Assembly (NCBI RefSeq): GCF_900156825.1
Contig: NZ_FTOV01000012.1
Span: 45,670-109,669 of the forward strand
Reading direction: 5' to 3'
Length of the DNA: 64,000 nt
DNA from: Chryseobacterium gambrini
Lineage (GTDB): Bacteria; Bacteroidota; Bacteroidia; Flavobacteriales; Weeksellaceae
Shown here: positions 23,433-32,849 of the stretch, piece after piece
How the letters are laid out: every line of letters starts with the position of its first letter
How positions within the stretch are numbered: the first letter of the stretch is position 1
The notes under the pieces: model-generated
The model's input: the letters and a program-made list of their open reading frames with translations, nothing else
What the model was told of the DNA's origin: nothing
Database searches by the model: none
Position numbers and translations under genes: made by a program

Positions 23433-26400
23433 CATCCCATTTATTGGATATGATCAGGGAAAAGATTTCAATTGGGATTTTGATGTTCTTTTCGGACAGT
23501 ACGGGAATCCTATTATCGGGATCAAAATAAAAAATATTGTTGAGCAATATTCGGCAGACCCGGATAGCTATCTCAATTTCCACACGGTTTTAAATCAGGT
23601 GGTATCAATCATTGGAGAAGGAAGAATTGTTCAGAAGCTCGATATCTTTTCCAAGAAGAAATATTCAGCCGAACAATCCAACCAATTTCTACAACAAAAA
23701 TATTCGGAACATTTTGACGGCAGACTTTTCAAAACCATTGAAACGGTTCTGTTCTTTACCGATATTATTGATGACAAGCTGAAAAAGAAAAATAAGCATT
23801 ACAATTTCTCTGAAAAAAGCTATAAAGAACTACGGGACAAATGTCAGAAAGTATTGATGCTTTTGAAGCAGAATGACTCTGAACCGCAGTTTTTGTTTGA
23901 GAAAGATTTTGAATATTATATATCAGGTGTTTTGTCGATGCAATTTTCCGATTCTCCCATATTTGATAATATCAAAAGCACCAACGAATTTTTGCAGATC
24001 GGAAACAGGTTTGTAAAAAATATTTCCTACGTGGATGTAGAAAATATTGATCTTCCTTCAGAAATTGAGCCTTACTCTGTTCTCGGCGGTAACGGTGCAG
24101 CAGCAGAAACAGCAGTTGATAATTTTAGTTTTATCAATGAACTAGAAGATTATGAGACCATTGTCTACAATCAGATCATTACGATTCCGCTTCAGGCACA
24201 ACAGCAGAGGGAACTCGACAAAAAAAAGAAAAAGCACGAAGGAGCAGCCAACAATTCTCCGTCCAACGCCATTATAGCAGATGAAATCCAGACCCTGCTT
24301 CATAACATAGCCATTGACGGACAGCTCGTTGTCAATGCTCATTTTTCAATCCTTTTTTCAGCACAGACACTGGAGAAAATGGAAAATATTCAGTCAATGA
24401 TTGAAAACAAGCTTTTTACGAAAGGAATCATTGTTTCTAAAAACGCTTATAACCAATTGGAACTCTTTCGGTCAGCTATTCCGGGCAATGGAACAGAACT
24501 TAGGGAGTATGATTTATTTATGACGACAAGCGAAGCGGCCTTGTGTTTTTTTTTTAAGGAAAGTTACCCCGTCAATGAAGAGTCCAATTTCTACCTGAGA
24601 TTCACCGACAGACAAGGTGTTCCGCTAAAAGTTGACCCATCGGATCTACCGATGAAAACAGGAAGAATAAACAACAGGAACAAGTTTGTATTAGGACCGT
24701 CAGGTTCGGGGAAATCATTCCTGATGAACAATATTATTGAGCAGTATTTGACCTACAATTATGACGTGGTCATTGTTGATACAGGAGATTCGTATTCGGG
24801 AACGTGCAAATATAAGGGAGGCAGATACATCCAATACACTGAAGAAAAACCAATCACGATGAATCCTTTTCTTATGGATCAAAAAGAATTTAATATCGAA
24901 AAAATAGAATTTTTAACCAACCTGATCTTCTTGATTTGGCAAGGTCCGGATTCTTCAATGTCTTCCGCACAAAAATCCATTTTAGACAATGTGTTGATGT
25001 CGTTTTACCACGGGTATTTCAATGCTGGAACTCGATGGTATGAAAATAAAACTTCTGAAGAACTGATTCTATATCTCGGAAAATACAACATTCACGAAGA
25101 TGATCTATTCACGGAATATGAGAATGAAGCAAAAGGACAGCATACTTACTATGACATTTTGGGAATTACTTTCGATGCCAGTTCCGATGAAATAAAGGAA
25201 GCGGGAAGAAAATTATTGAAATTCTATCATCCTGATAAGAACATCAATAACCCGGAATATGAAAGCGAAAATTTCTATAAAGTGTATGAAGCGTATGACA
25301 CGCTGAACGATGAAGAAAGAAGGAAAATATACAATGAAACGCAGTTGATTTTAATCAAGTCGAATGACATCATCAGGCAACCCCGATCAGCAGAAGAATG
25401 GAATGAATCCTTTAGAAAAGCCATCATCAGGAAAATAAAAGAACTGGAAGAAAAGCTGGTTGTAACAGAACTTTCGTTCAATGGGTTTTATGATTATTGC
25501 GATCAATTTCTTCCTATTTACCTGAATAATAAAAAACATAATATTATAGAGAAAGAGTTTAATCTGCGCACCTTTTTATTTGTACTGAAAGATTTTTACA
25601 AAGGCGGAAGGTACGGAACGACTTTAAATGAAAGTGCAGACAATACGCTTTTTGATGAAACATTCATCGTTTTTGAAATTGACAACGTAAAAGATAATCC
25701 CAAACTCTTTCCGATCGTGACGCTCATTATTATGGATACTTTCATTCAGAAAATGAGGCTTAGACAAGAGCGTAGAAAAGCCTTAATAATTGAGGAAGCG
25801 TGGAAGGCAATTGCAAGTAAATTAATGGGTGGATACATTCTCTATTTATACAAAACAGTAAGAAAGTTCTGGGGTGAAGCTGTGGTTGTAACTCAGGAAC
25901 TGGACGATATTATTGGAAATGCTGTGGTAAAAGATTCCATCATCAATAATTCCGACACTTTTATTTTGTTGGATCAGACGAAGTTCAAAGATAATTTCGA
26001 CAAAATCGCATCATTGCTTTCGCTCAATAAAGTAGAGCAAAACAAGATTTTCACCATCAATAATCTGAACAACAAATTCGGGAGAAGCCGATTCAAAGAA
26101 TTTTATCTGAAAAGAGGTTCAAAAGGCGAAGTCTATGGAAATGAAGTGTCCTTGGAGCAGTATTTAACCTACACTACAGAAAAGCCTGAAAAATCAGCTG
26201 TTGAATATTATGTTCAGAAATACGGAAACTATGATGAAGCATTACGCAGGTTAGTCGGTGATTTGAAAACCTTTGGAGATAGCCTCGAAAACTTTGTATC
26301 ACTCGTGAATTTATATCAAAATCCTTTGGATCAAAAAATCAATTCTTTTTACAGAATGATGAAAAATGAACACAAAGGAAGGAATGTTTTCAAAATCATC

Positions 26401-26478
26401 TCTCAGGAATTAGAAGACCGAAATCTCAGCTTTTTAGAATTAATCAACCAAAAACAAGAGCTATATGAAAAAATTTAG
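23404..26478 (+). CDS. traG: TraG-family (VirB4-like) ATPase with an inserted J-domain
   Basis: A 1024-aa conjugation ATPase that powers assembly and secretion by the transfer channel. Walker A GPSGSGKS is at residues 431-438; Walker B 'ALIIEEAWKA' is at about 793-802. The usual family length is roughly 800-850 aa; here about 200 extra residues lie between the two ATPase motifs. Within them, residues 580-645 form a full DnaJ-type J-domain: 'YYDILGI', 'EIKEAGRKLLKFYHPDKN' with the HPD triad at 609-611, and 'FYKVYEAYDTLNDEERRKIYNE'. The domain would recruit and stimulate DnaK. The reading frame is unbroken, with a 14-nt overlap to the next gene. Confidence 0.9.
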   Translation: MATIKKQAFSIPFIGYDQGKDFNWDFDVLFGQYGNPIIGIKIKNIVEQYSADPDSYLNFHTVLNQVVSIIGEGRIVQKLDIFSKKKYSAEQSNQFLQQKYSEHFDGRLFKTIETVLFFTDIIDDKLKKKNKHYNFSEKSYKELRDKCQKVLMLLKQNDSEPQFLFEKDFEYYISGVLSMQFSDSPIFDNIKSTNEFLQIGNRFVKNISYVDVENIDLPSEIEPYSVLGGNGAAAETAVDNFSFINELEDYETIVYNQIITIPLQAQQQRELDKKKKKHEGAANNSPSNAIIADEIQTLLHNIAIDGQLVVNAHFSILFSAQTLEKMENIQSMIENKLFTKGIIVSKNAYNQLELFRSAIPGNGTELREYDLFMTTSEAALCFFFKESYPVNEESNFYLRFTDRQGVPLKVDPSDLPMKTGRINNRNKFVLGPSGSGKSFLMNNIIEQYLTYNYDVVIVDTGDSYSGTCKYKGGRYIQYTEEKPITMNPFLMDQKEFNIEKIEFLTNLIFLIWQGPDSSMSSAQKSILDNVLMSFYHGYFNAGTRWYENKTSEELILYLGKYNIHEDDLFTEYENEAKGQHTYYDILGITFDASSDEIKEAGRKLLKFYHPDKNINNPEYESENFYKVYEAYDTLNDEERRKIYNETQLILIKSNDIIRQPRSAEEWNESFRKAIIRKIKELEEKLVVTELSFNGFYDYCDQFLPIYLNNKKHNIIEKEFNLRTFLFVLKDFYKGGRYGTTLNESADNTLFDETFIVFEIDNVKDNPKLFPIVTLIIMDTFIQKMRLRQERRKALIIEEAWKAIASKLMGGYILYLYKTVRKFWGEAVVVTQELDDIIGNAVVKDSIINNSDTFILLDQTKFKDNFDKIASLLSLNKVEQNKIFTINNLNNKFGRSRFKEFYLKRGSKGEVYGNEVSLEQYLTYTTEKPEKSAVEYYVQKYGNYDEALRRLVGDLKTFGDSLENFVSLVNLYQNPLDQKINSFYRMMKNEHKGRNVFKIISQELEDRNLSFLELINQKQELYEKI

Positions 26479-27133
26479 TCTCAAAATAGCAATGCTGCTT
26501 TTCCCACTTTGGGGGACAATGGGATTCGCTCAAAACACTTACATCGACCCAACGGTAACGGCAGCAATGATTCTCTATTCAGAAAATCTAAAAGCCAAAC
26601 AGAATGAAGTCATCGAAGAAACTTCAAAATTAAAGGACGCACAAACTTGGGTGGGAACTAAAATGGTGGTCGCCAATGATATTCAGAATAAAATACTGAA
26701 GGGATTAAAAGAAGTTTCAGGGACATTACAAAACGGAATTCAGGCACAGGAAATCTATTCTGAACTCAATAAATGCTACAATTATTCATCACAAGTGGTA
26801 CAATTAGCATCACAGCAACCTGAGTATGCGATATTCGGTGTGAAGGCTTCGCAGAAAACCTACGAGCAAAGTCTAAAAATTGTTACCGATGTATCAGATA
26901 TTCTCGCATCTGGAGAACTTAATCTTGCTACCGCAGGAGATCGATACAAAATTCTTCATAATATTTCCGAGAATGTAAAAAATCTGAAACTGTGGCTTTT
27001 GGCGATTAAGTTAAGACTTGAAAAAGCCAATCGATTGGGATTTTGGAATTCCATTAATCCATTTGCAGGATACATCAATACAGACAAAGGTATTGTTGAA
27101 AACATAATGAACAGATATAAACGGAATTTTTAA
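26465..27133 (+). CDS. Secreted transfer protein A with shared C-terminal tail
   Basis: A 222-aa protein with a signal peptide (ending 'TMGFAQ') and an all-helical mature part, probably coiled-coil at about 40-80. The tail is 'GYINTDKGIVENIMNRYKRNF'-like (last 21 residues), repeated in related form in the next three genes. Position after traG corresponds to VirB5/TraI-type genes, so a pilus-tip or periplasmic channel role is likely. It overlaps traG by 14 nt and is certainly part of the operon. Confidence 0.7.
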   Translation: MKKFSLKIAMLLFPLWGTMGFAQNTYIDPTVTAAMILYSENLKAKQNEVIEETSKLKDAQTWVGTKMVVANDIQNKILKGLKEVSGTLQNGIQAQEIYSELNKCYNYSSQVVQLASQQPEYAIFGVKASQKTYEQSLKIVTDVSDILASGELNLATAGDRYKILHNISENVKNLKLWLLAIKLRLEKANRLGFWNSINPFAGYINTDKGIVENIMNRYKRNF

Positions 27134-27143
27134 AAATCATACG

Positions 27144-27827
27144 ATGAAGAAAGTTTTTCAAATTCTACTGATTCCAATGGTTTATATCGTGCTGACTTCT
27201 TCCGGCGGTGGTTCTACACCGGCTTGGCAGCAGGAAAACGTTTCCTTTCCGATGATGGATATTGTAATTAATGCGACGATGAAAGAACACGACAGACAAA
27301 AAGAAATGCGGCAAAAACAAATAGCCAATACCACCGTAGAAACAGCCAACAGAGCCCAATGGAATCAATTCAAGGAAAAGATTACAAAGATACAAGATCG
27401 GCTTAGGATTGTTTCATTTGCTATTCAGGCTGTACCGACCGGAATAGCAATGAGCAGGGAAATAACGAAAATAACAAACAATCAATCCGCCATTATCAAT
27501 GAAATAAACGATGCTCCTTATTCAATTATTGCGGTATTGCCTTCTCAGGTTCAGTTTGTTGATGACCTGCAAATGGTAACACGGCTAATAACAGGGATCA
27601 TTTTGTCTTACGGAGCTATTAACCAAATGGAAAAATCAGAACGTAAAGTATTATTAGACTATGCTTTAGATGAAGTAAAAGCAATAAGCAGAAATTCTAC
27701 TCATATGCTTTTGAAAATTAGAGATATCAAAGCCAAAGTAAAACGTAATAAAAGAGCCTTTCAATATTATGTCAATAGAGATAAGCAAGTAGTTGAAAGC
27801 ATAATGGATAACATCAAATCTTTCTAA
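27144..27827 (+). CDS. Secreted transfer protein B with shared C-terminal tail
   Basis: A 227-aa helical protein with an N-terminal hydrophobic signal ('VFQILLIPMVYIVLTSSGGGS', a stretch of roughly residues 3-22). It ends 'NRDKQVVESIMDNIKSF', matching the tail motif N-x-DK-x-[IV]V-x-x-IM found in the preceding and following genes. No known domain. It is probably a distant paralogue of protein A in the same periplasmic complex. Confidence 0.65.
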   Translation: MKKVFQILLIPMVYIVLTSSGGGSTPAWQQENVSFPMMDIVINATMKEHDRQKEMRQKQIANTTVETANRAQWNQFKEKITKIQDRLRIVSFAIQAVPTGIAMSREITKITNNQSAIINEINDAPYSIIAVLPSQVQFVDDLQMVTRLITGIILSYGAINQMEKSERKVLLDYALDEVKAISRNSTHMLLKIRDIKAKVKRNKRAFQYYVNRDKQVVESIMDNIKSF

Positions 27828-27875
27828 AATGAAATCAAAGATTCGCAAATTCTATAGCAAAAAAGTAATAATGAT

Positions 27876-28544
27876 ATGAGCAAAAAAATATTTCTTTCCG
27901 GAGTTTTATTCTTCTCCGTTGCATCGGTAAAAAGCCAGCAAATAGTCATTAATGATAAACTCCTTTCGCAGATCACCGTAAATCACGGTGTTCGATTGGG
28001 AAGCGAACAAGCTTTTTTGGATTCCTATGAAAAGCAAAAAGAATTGTATGATGACATCAACAATAAAATCACGCAGATCATAGCCATTCAGGAGTATATC
28101 TATCAACAACTGAAAAATGTGAATTCAGCTTTGACCCAGAGCAAGAAACTTATTTATCTCTATCAATATTTAGGTAAAATAGTGACGAACTCCAATAAAA
28201 TGCTGGATCTATCAGCGCAGCATCCTGAATATTCCGTACTCATTTCAAAATATTATGTTGAAATAGGCAAGCAGACGATGAAGCTTCAGCAGGAAGTTAC
28301 CCAGGATATTCTCAATGAAGACAAAGATTTTCTGATGGATGCAATGGATAGGGAAATGCTTATTGAAAAGATATTTACCCGTGTCAGAAATATCAACGGA
28401 AATATTCTGTACATCAATTTACGGTTAGAGAATGCCAAGAAAATCCCTTATCTGTATCAGGTTCAGGTTCTCCGCAATTACATCAATATAGACAAAGCCA
28501 TTGTTGGCGACATCATCACTAAATACCATTACCTCTTTAATTAA
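27876..28544 (+). CDS. Secreted transfer protein C with shared C-terminal tail
   Basis: A 222-aa secreted protein (signal ending 'SVKSQQ'), helical throughout, same length as protein A. The segments 'LDLSAQHPEYSVL' and 'NGNILYINLRLENAKK' correspond to 'LASQQPEYAIF' and 'LWLLAIKLRLEKANR' in protein A, so the two are clear paralogues. The tail is 'YINIDKAIVGDIITKYHYLF'. Likely a VirB5-like or periplasmic subunit. Confidence 0.7.
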   Translation: MSKKIFLSGVLFFSVASVKSQQIVINDKLLSQITVNHGVRLGSEQAFLDSYEKQKELYDDINNKITQIIAIQEYIYQQLKNVNSALTQSKKLIYLYQYLGKIVTNSNKMLDLSAQHPEYSVLISKYYVEIGKQTMKLQQEVTQDILNEDKDFLMDAMDREMLIEKIFTRVRNINGNILYINLRLENAKKIPYLYQVQVLRNYINIDKAIVGDIITKYHYLFN

Positions 28545-28550
28545 AAAATT

Positions 28551-29381
28551 ATGGGAAATCTACTAAAAAAAATCAGTCTATTTCAGTTGCTCTTTTTTAC
28601 AGCCACTGTGTTTGGACAATTGAGTGTAAAGAGATTGAATGACCCTTCCATTGTTGCTCAACATAAAAGAATTGTCTTTCAAGATTGGGGAGATTGGAGA
28701 CCATATCCAAAATATTTTTTGGGAATCCAAACCAATTTTGCCTACGCAACAGTCTGGGGAATATGGGCTCCAAAGATCAACAGGGATTATAAAGACGGTG
28801 AAGATATTCGACCATTAAAACCTACAGGGGTGCAAAATCAGAGATTCGCCCAGTTAAAATTTCAGGAGGAAGAAGCAAAAAAAATAAAAGCAGCTTCAGA
28901 TACCATTCATAAAAGAAGTGTTCAGGATTTTGCCCATTGGACGTCCGCTACTGTTGATGCCGATCCTCTTTGGCTTTTGTATTACAAACGAATGTTAAAA
29001 CCAATTACCGAATTCCCCGACCATCCACAAAATTTTATTGAATGGAGATTGAAAGACCAACAAACGTTTGAAACGCTCAATACGACAGGAACCATTAGAA
29101 GGCTTAAGGAAGAGCTGGATCTCATCAAAGAAAAATACGCAATGTCCAGAAGTATGGATATGCCAAGAGGAAAACGGTTCATTATGTACCACGAAACCCT
29201 TATTAAATGGAGAAAATTTGTGCGAGAGTTAAGGGATTACAATAACAAGACAACACTTCTTACAGATTACAAAAATATTTTAAAGAACCATTCAAATTAT
29301 GCTTTGCCACCTGGTTGGACACCCGCTTCAGACCAGCAAATTGTTCAAAATTTGATGAATCATTATAAACACCGATTTTAA
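28551..29381 (+). CDS. Secreted transfer protein D with shared C-terminal tail
   Basis: A 276-aa secreted protein (signal ending 'ATVFGQ'), rich in Trp and Tyr ('FQDWGDWRPYPKYFLGIQ', 'ATVWGIWAPKINRDYKDG'). Different in its body from proteins A-C, it still ends 'SDQQIVQNLMNHYKHRF', the same tail class. Genes of this type sit just before traJ in flavobacterial ICEs. A role in the periplasmic part of the channel is inferred from location and the tail. Confidence 0.65.
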   Translation: MGNLLKKISLFQLLFFTATVFGQLSVKRLNDPSIVAQHKRIVFQDWGDWRPYPKYFLGIQTNFAYATVWGIWAPKINRDYKDGEDIRPLKPTGVQNQRFAQLKFQEEEAKKIKAASDTIHKRSVQDFAHWTSATVDADPLWLLYYKRMLKPITEFPDHPQNFIEWRLKDQQTFETLNTTGTIRRLKEELDLIKEKYAMSRSMDMPRGKRFIMYHETLIKWRKFVRELRDYNNKTTLLTDYKNILKNHSNYALPPGWTPASDQQIVQNLMNHYKHRF

Positions 29382-29383
29382 AA

Positions 29384-30619
29384 ATGAATAAAACGATAAC
29401 ATTAACTTTTTGCTTATTAACAATTCTTTTACCTGTTATGGGTTTCGCCCAGACAGACGGTGATTACAGCAATCTACTCCAATTTTTAAAGGGAGATGGT
29501 GCCTTTGAAAAGTGGTTTATGGAAGTTTTTACAAAACTGGACAACAGTGTGCAGGATAGCGCCGCCGGTTCAGCTTTGGTAGGAAAAGCAATAGGCGGTT
29601 TAGGCGCTCTGATGTACCTCGGGTACATGGGCTGGCAAATGGCTGCCGGAGACAGAGAATGGGAAATCACACCGATGCTGAAACCAATTCTTATTGGATT
29701 TACGCTTGTTTATTGGAGCGGATTTGTCAGTATGATTCAGGCACCATTTGAAGCCATTGCCGAGCCCGGAATATCAATTTTCAGCGAGATAGAATCAGAA
29801 GTTAACGACTTAAGGGTCGAGAGATTTAAGAAGCAGCAGCAATTACTCGATGCTGTCATCAAATTAAAGGCGGAAGAAGATGCCAAACAGGAAGTCATTG
29901 AGAATACTACTGAAGATGCGGATGATTCTTGGTATGACATCAGCGAAGGATTGGATAAACTCATTCAGCCCATCAAGGAATGGTCGATAAGAATGGAATT
30001 CCAAATGCAAAAATTAGTCGCGGAACTCATTGAGTTTGTTTGCCTGTCGATTCTACGCATTTGCGTGTATCTCATTTTCTTCATTCAGAAAATATGGTCT
30101 TACATTTTAATTATTTTGGGACCGATAGCTGTTGGAATGGCTCTTATTCCCGGATTTGAAAATTCATTATACAGTTGGGTCTCAAAATTCATCAACATTA
30201 ATCTTTACACTTTTGTTGCCTACACGATCATCAACATCGGTCAGCAATTGATCGCTTCCGGTTATACAATGGAGATCGAAAGGTATGATACCTTATTATC
30301 CAATGGAACCATTACCAACTTAGACGCTTTAATGGTCTATGTGAGTAATTCGGGAATGATCTATAACCAGCTCTTTACCTGTGTTGCCTATGTTGTAACA
30401 GGTATCGGGGTTTTAATGACTCCAACTATTGCCGACAGTATTGTTTCAGCAGGAGGAGCCGGGGCGATGACGAAAATGAAAAGTGCCGCAGGAAAAATGG
30501 CAAGTAGTGCTAAAACAGCAATCTTGGCAGCTAAAACAGGAGGTGCTTCAGTAGCAGCAAGTGCAGCAGCAGGTTCCGCTTCGGGAAGGGTTAAGGAAGC
30601 GATGAAAAACGGAAAATAA
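29384..30619 (+). CDS. traJ: Conjugal transfer protein TraJ (VirB6-like)
   Basis: A 411-aa polytopic membrane protein: signal-like N-terminus, helices near 65-85, 100-120, 215-260 and 275-295, and 325-350, then an Ala/Gly/Ser/Lys-rich C-terminal tail (about 365-411). This arrangement, with 'ILIILGPIAVGMALIPGFENSLYSWVSKFI'-type core sequence, matches TraJ of Bacteroidetes systems and VirB6-like channel proteins. It follows protein D by 2 nt. Confidence 0.85.
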   Translation: MNKTITLTFCLLTILLPVMGFAQTDGDYSNLLQFLKGDGAFEKWFMEVFTKLDNSVQDSAAGSALVGKAIGGLGALMYLGYMGWQMAAGDREWEITPMLKPILIGFTLVYWSGFVSMIQAPFEAIAEPGISIFSEIESEVNDLRVERFKKQQQLLDAVIKLKAEEDAKQEVIENTTEDADDSWYDISEGLDKLIQPIKEWSIRMEFQMQKLVAELIEFVCLSILRICVYLIFFIQKIWSYILIILGPIAVGMALIPGFENSLYSWVSKFININLYTFVAYTIINIGQQLIASGYTMEIERYDTLLSNGTITNLDALMVYVSNSGMIYNQLFTCVAYVVTGIGVLMTPTIADSIVSAGGAGAMTKMKSAAGKMASSAKTAILAAKTGGASVAASAAAGSASGRVKEAMKNGK

Positions 30620-30673
30620 ATGTTTTACGCATGACCAACAACCTAACACTATCAACCAACAACTAAAATAAAG

Positions 30674-31288
30674 ATGCTTATCAAAAATATAGAACAAAGA
30701 ATCAAGATCAACAAGGTCATTTCATTATCTACCATTGCTTTTGCTGTTTTTATTGTCATAGCCGGATTTTTCTTTGCATACAGAATGATCGAGGATTCCA
30801 GAAAATCAATTTACATTTTAGACAATGGTGTTCCGGTTCTTGCCAAGCAGACAGATGTCCTGCTGAACCGACCTGTTGAATACAAAGCTCAAATTGAATT
30901 ATTCCACCGATTGTTTTTCACGCTCGCACCAGATGATACCTATATCAAGGATAATATTCAAAAGTCATTGTATCTCATCGATGACAGCGGAAAAAAGGAA
31001 TATACAAACCTAAAGGAAAAAGGTTTTTACAATCAGATCATTGCCTCCAGTTCGATGGTAAGTATTCATACTGATTCAATTGCACTCAATATGGAACAGA
31101 AGAAATTCTCTTTTTTCGGGAAACAGATGATCACACGAAAATCTTCTGTCATTACGAGGAAGCTCATCACCGAAGGTTTCTTTGAAGACATCATTAGAAG
31201 CCCCAATAATCCCCACGGTGTGATTCTTAAAAACTGGCGAATCATCAATAACGAAGAAATATCCAATCAAAATAAAAACTCTTATTAA
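30674..31288 (+). CDS. traK: Conjugal transfer protein TraK (VirB8-like)
   Basis: A 204-aa bitopic protein: N-terminal helix at about 20-38, then a periplasmic NTF2-like domain ('AQIELFHRLFFTLAPDDTYIKDNIQKSLYLID'). TraK of CTnDOT-type elements is the VirB8 equivalent and nucleates the channel. A 54-nt AAC-rich leader separates it from traJ; traL follows after 2 nt. Confidence 0.85.
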   Translation: MLIKNIEQRIKINKVISLSTIAFAVFIVIAGFFFAYRMIEDSRKSIYILDNGVPVLAKQTDVLLNRPVEYKAQIELFHRLFFTLAPDDTYIKDNIQKSLYLIDDSGKKEYTNLKEKGFYNQIIASSSMVSIHTDSIALNMEQKKFSFFGKQMITRKSSVITRKLITEGFFEDIIRSPNNPHGVILKNWRIINNEEISNQNKNSY

Positions 31289-31290
31289 AA

Positions 31291-31644
31291 ATGGAAACTA
31301 CATTAAAACAAAAGGGTCAGAAATGGCTTCAGTGGGCAGTTCAAAATCCAAAGAAATTCTTTACGTATTCAATGATTCTACTGTCGGTTTCATTTATTGG
31401 GTCTCTCATTCAAGGTGTCTTTTTCTCTTCCGACACTACGTTCAAAATAAGACCTCCAGTCCTCTATTCTAAGAGTAAGATGAGTCAAAATCAATCCTTA
31501 AATAATGATAAAGAGATGGAGAAGATTGTAAACGAACTGAAAGCTTTAAAAGTAAAAAGAGACCAAAATGCTTTGAAAAAAGAAGACAGCTTACGAATTG
31601 ACTACTTGTTTAACCAATACCAAAAACTAAAAAATGGACATTAA
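31291..31644 (+). CDS. traL: Conjugal transfer protein TraL-like
   Basis: A 117-aa protein with one membrane helix (about 24-44) and a short, charged, probably coiled-coil periplasmic part (about 75-115). It lies between traK and traM, where traL is expected, and overlaps traM by 11 nt. Identity rests on size, topology and gene order rather than a motif. Confidence 0.65.
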   Translation: METTLKQKGQKWLQWAVQNPKKFFTYSMILLSVSFIGSLIQGVFFSSDTTFKIRPPVLYSKSKMSQNQSLNNDKEMEKIVNELKALKVKRDQNALKKEDSLRIDYLFNQYQKLKNGH

Positions 31645-32845
31645 AAAAATAAATTTTAAAGAAAAAAAATATGTTCTGCCACTTCTGGCTTTACCGTTTC
31701 TTTTTCTTTTCGGATATGTAGGAGCGCAGTTTGTCAAAGAAGACACGTCCGAAAAAGACAAGCCAAAAGAATTATCTCTTTCACTGGGGGATACGCAGGA
31801 TTCCATTATGACCAAAAATGATGCTTACGATGCGTTTTTCAAAAAAGAGGACAACCGAACGATGCTTGGTGGTTTGGACAAAGAAGAGGATAGTTTACTG
31901 AACTATGATGATCAACTGTCCTTAGCACAAAAAAGGAAAATAGATTCATTAAAAGCAGTCAATGGCAGACAAAATCAATATGAGGCGAAAGGAAATCAAT
32001 CCTCCTATTACAAACCAAATCAATCACAAAGTGACGATAAAGATTACAACAGGTCTTCGGAGATCATCAAAATGCTGAATGACAAATCTTACGGAGACCA
32101 AGAAGATAAATACGCTGATACACCAAAAGAAAAGACACAAAGTGTCCAACCAGACCCTGTAAAATATCTGAAAGAACAAATGCTCGTGATGGATTCTTTA
32201 GAAAAATCCCGTGACCCTGAGTACCAAAGTAAACTTGCCGCAGAACAGAGATTGAAATCAAATAAGGATAAGATGGACGATTTTCTCAATTCAACTTTCA
32301 ATGTAAGCAAATCCGGAATAAACAGCGGTTTTAATGCTTTCTATAAGGAGAAAGATAACAGTTTTATCAAAGCGGTCATTGACGAAAATAACAAAGGCTT
32401 TCTGGGCAGCAGAATCAGGTTCCGCTTGTTGGAAGACATTTTTGTCGGAAACATAAAAATAATCAAAGGTTCGATATTATATGGTCAAATCTCAGGATTT
32501 TCAATGCAAAGAGTCAATCTCAATATTGTTTCAGTCTTTACCAAAGGGGAAATCTACCCTGTCAATCTATCCATTTACGATGTTGACGGTATGAAAGGAC
32601 TGTACGTTCCGCAAAGTATTTTCAGAGATATGATGAGGGAAATGGGAAGTAACTCCGTACAAGGAACTCAAATGGATATGGGCGGAAAAGGATTCTTCTC
32701 AAGTATTGGATCCAGCCTGTTTACATCAACATCCAAATCTATTGCCAACCTGATCAAAGAGAACAAAGCAAAATTGAAGTACAATTCTTATGTCTTTCTC
32801 ATCGACGAAAAACAATTGAAAGATTCACAAAACCAAAAAAAATAA
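31634..32845 (+). CDS. traM: Conjugal transfer protein TraM (VirB10-like)
   Basis: A 403-aa protein with an N-terminal membrane helix (about 14-32), a long charged Gln/Asp/Lys-rich linker (35-215) and a C-terminal beta-rich domain (about 240-385). The domain contains 'GSILYGQISGFSMQRVNLNIVSV' in the segment typical of TraM/VirB10, which spans the cell envelope and links the inner-membrane ATPases to the outer channel. Followed after 4 nt by traN. Confidence 0.9.
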   Translation: MDIKKINFKEKKYVLPLLALPFLFLFGYVGAQFVKEDTSEKDKPKELSLSLGDTQDSIMTKNDAYDAFFKKEDNRTMLGGLDKEEDSLLNYDDQLSLAQKRKIDSLKAVNGRQNQYEAKGNQSSYYKPNQSQSDDKDYNRSSEIIKMLNDKSYGDQEDKYADTPKEKTQSVQPDPVKYLKEQMLVMDSLEKSRDPEYQSKLAAEQRLKSNKDKMDDFLNSTFNVSKSGINSGFNAFYKEKDNSFIKAVIDENNKGFLGSRIRFRLLEDIFVGNIKIIKGSILYGQISGFSMQRVNLNIVSVFTKGEIYPVNLSIYDVDGMKGLYVPQSIFRDMMREMGSNSVQGTQMDMGGKGFFSSIGSSLFTSTSKSIANLIKENKAKLKYNSYVFLIDEKQLKDSQNQKK

Positions 32846-32849
32846 AACA

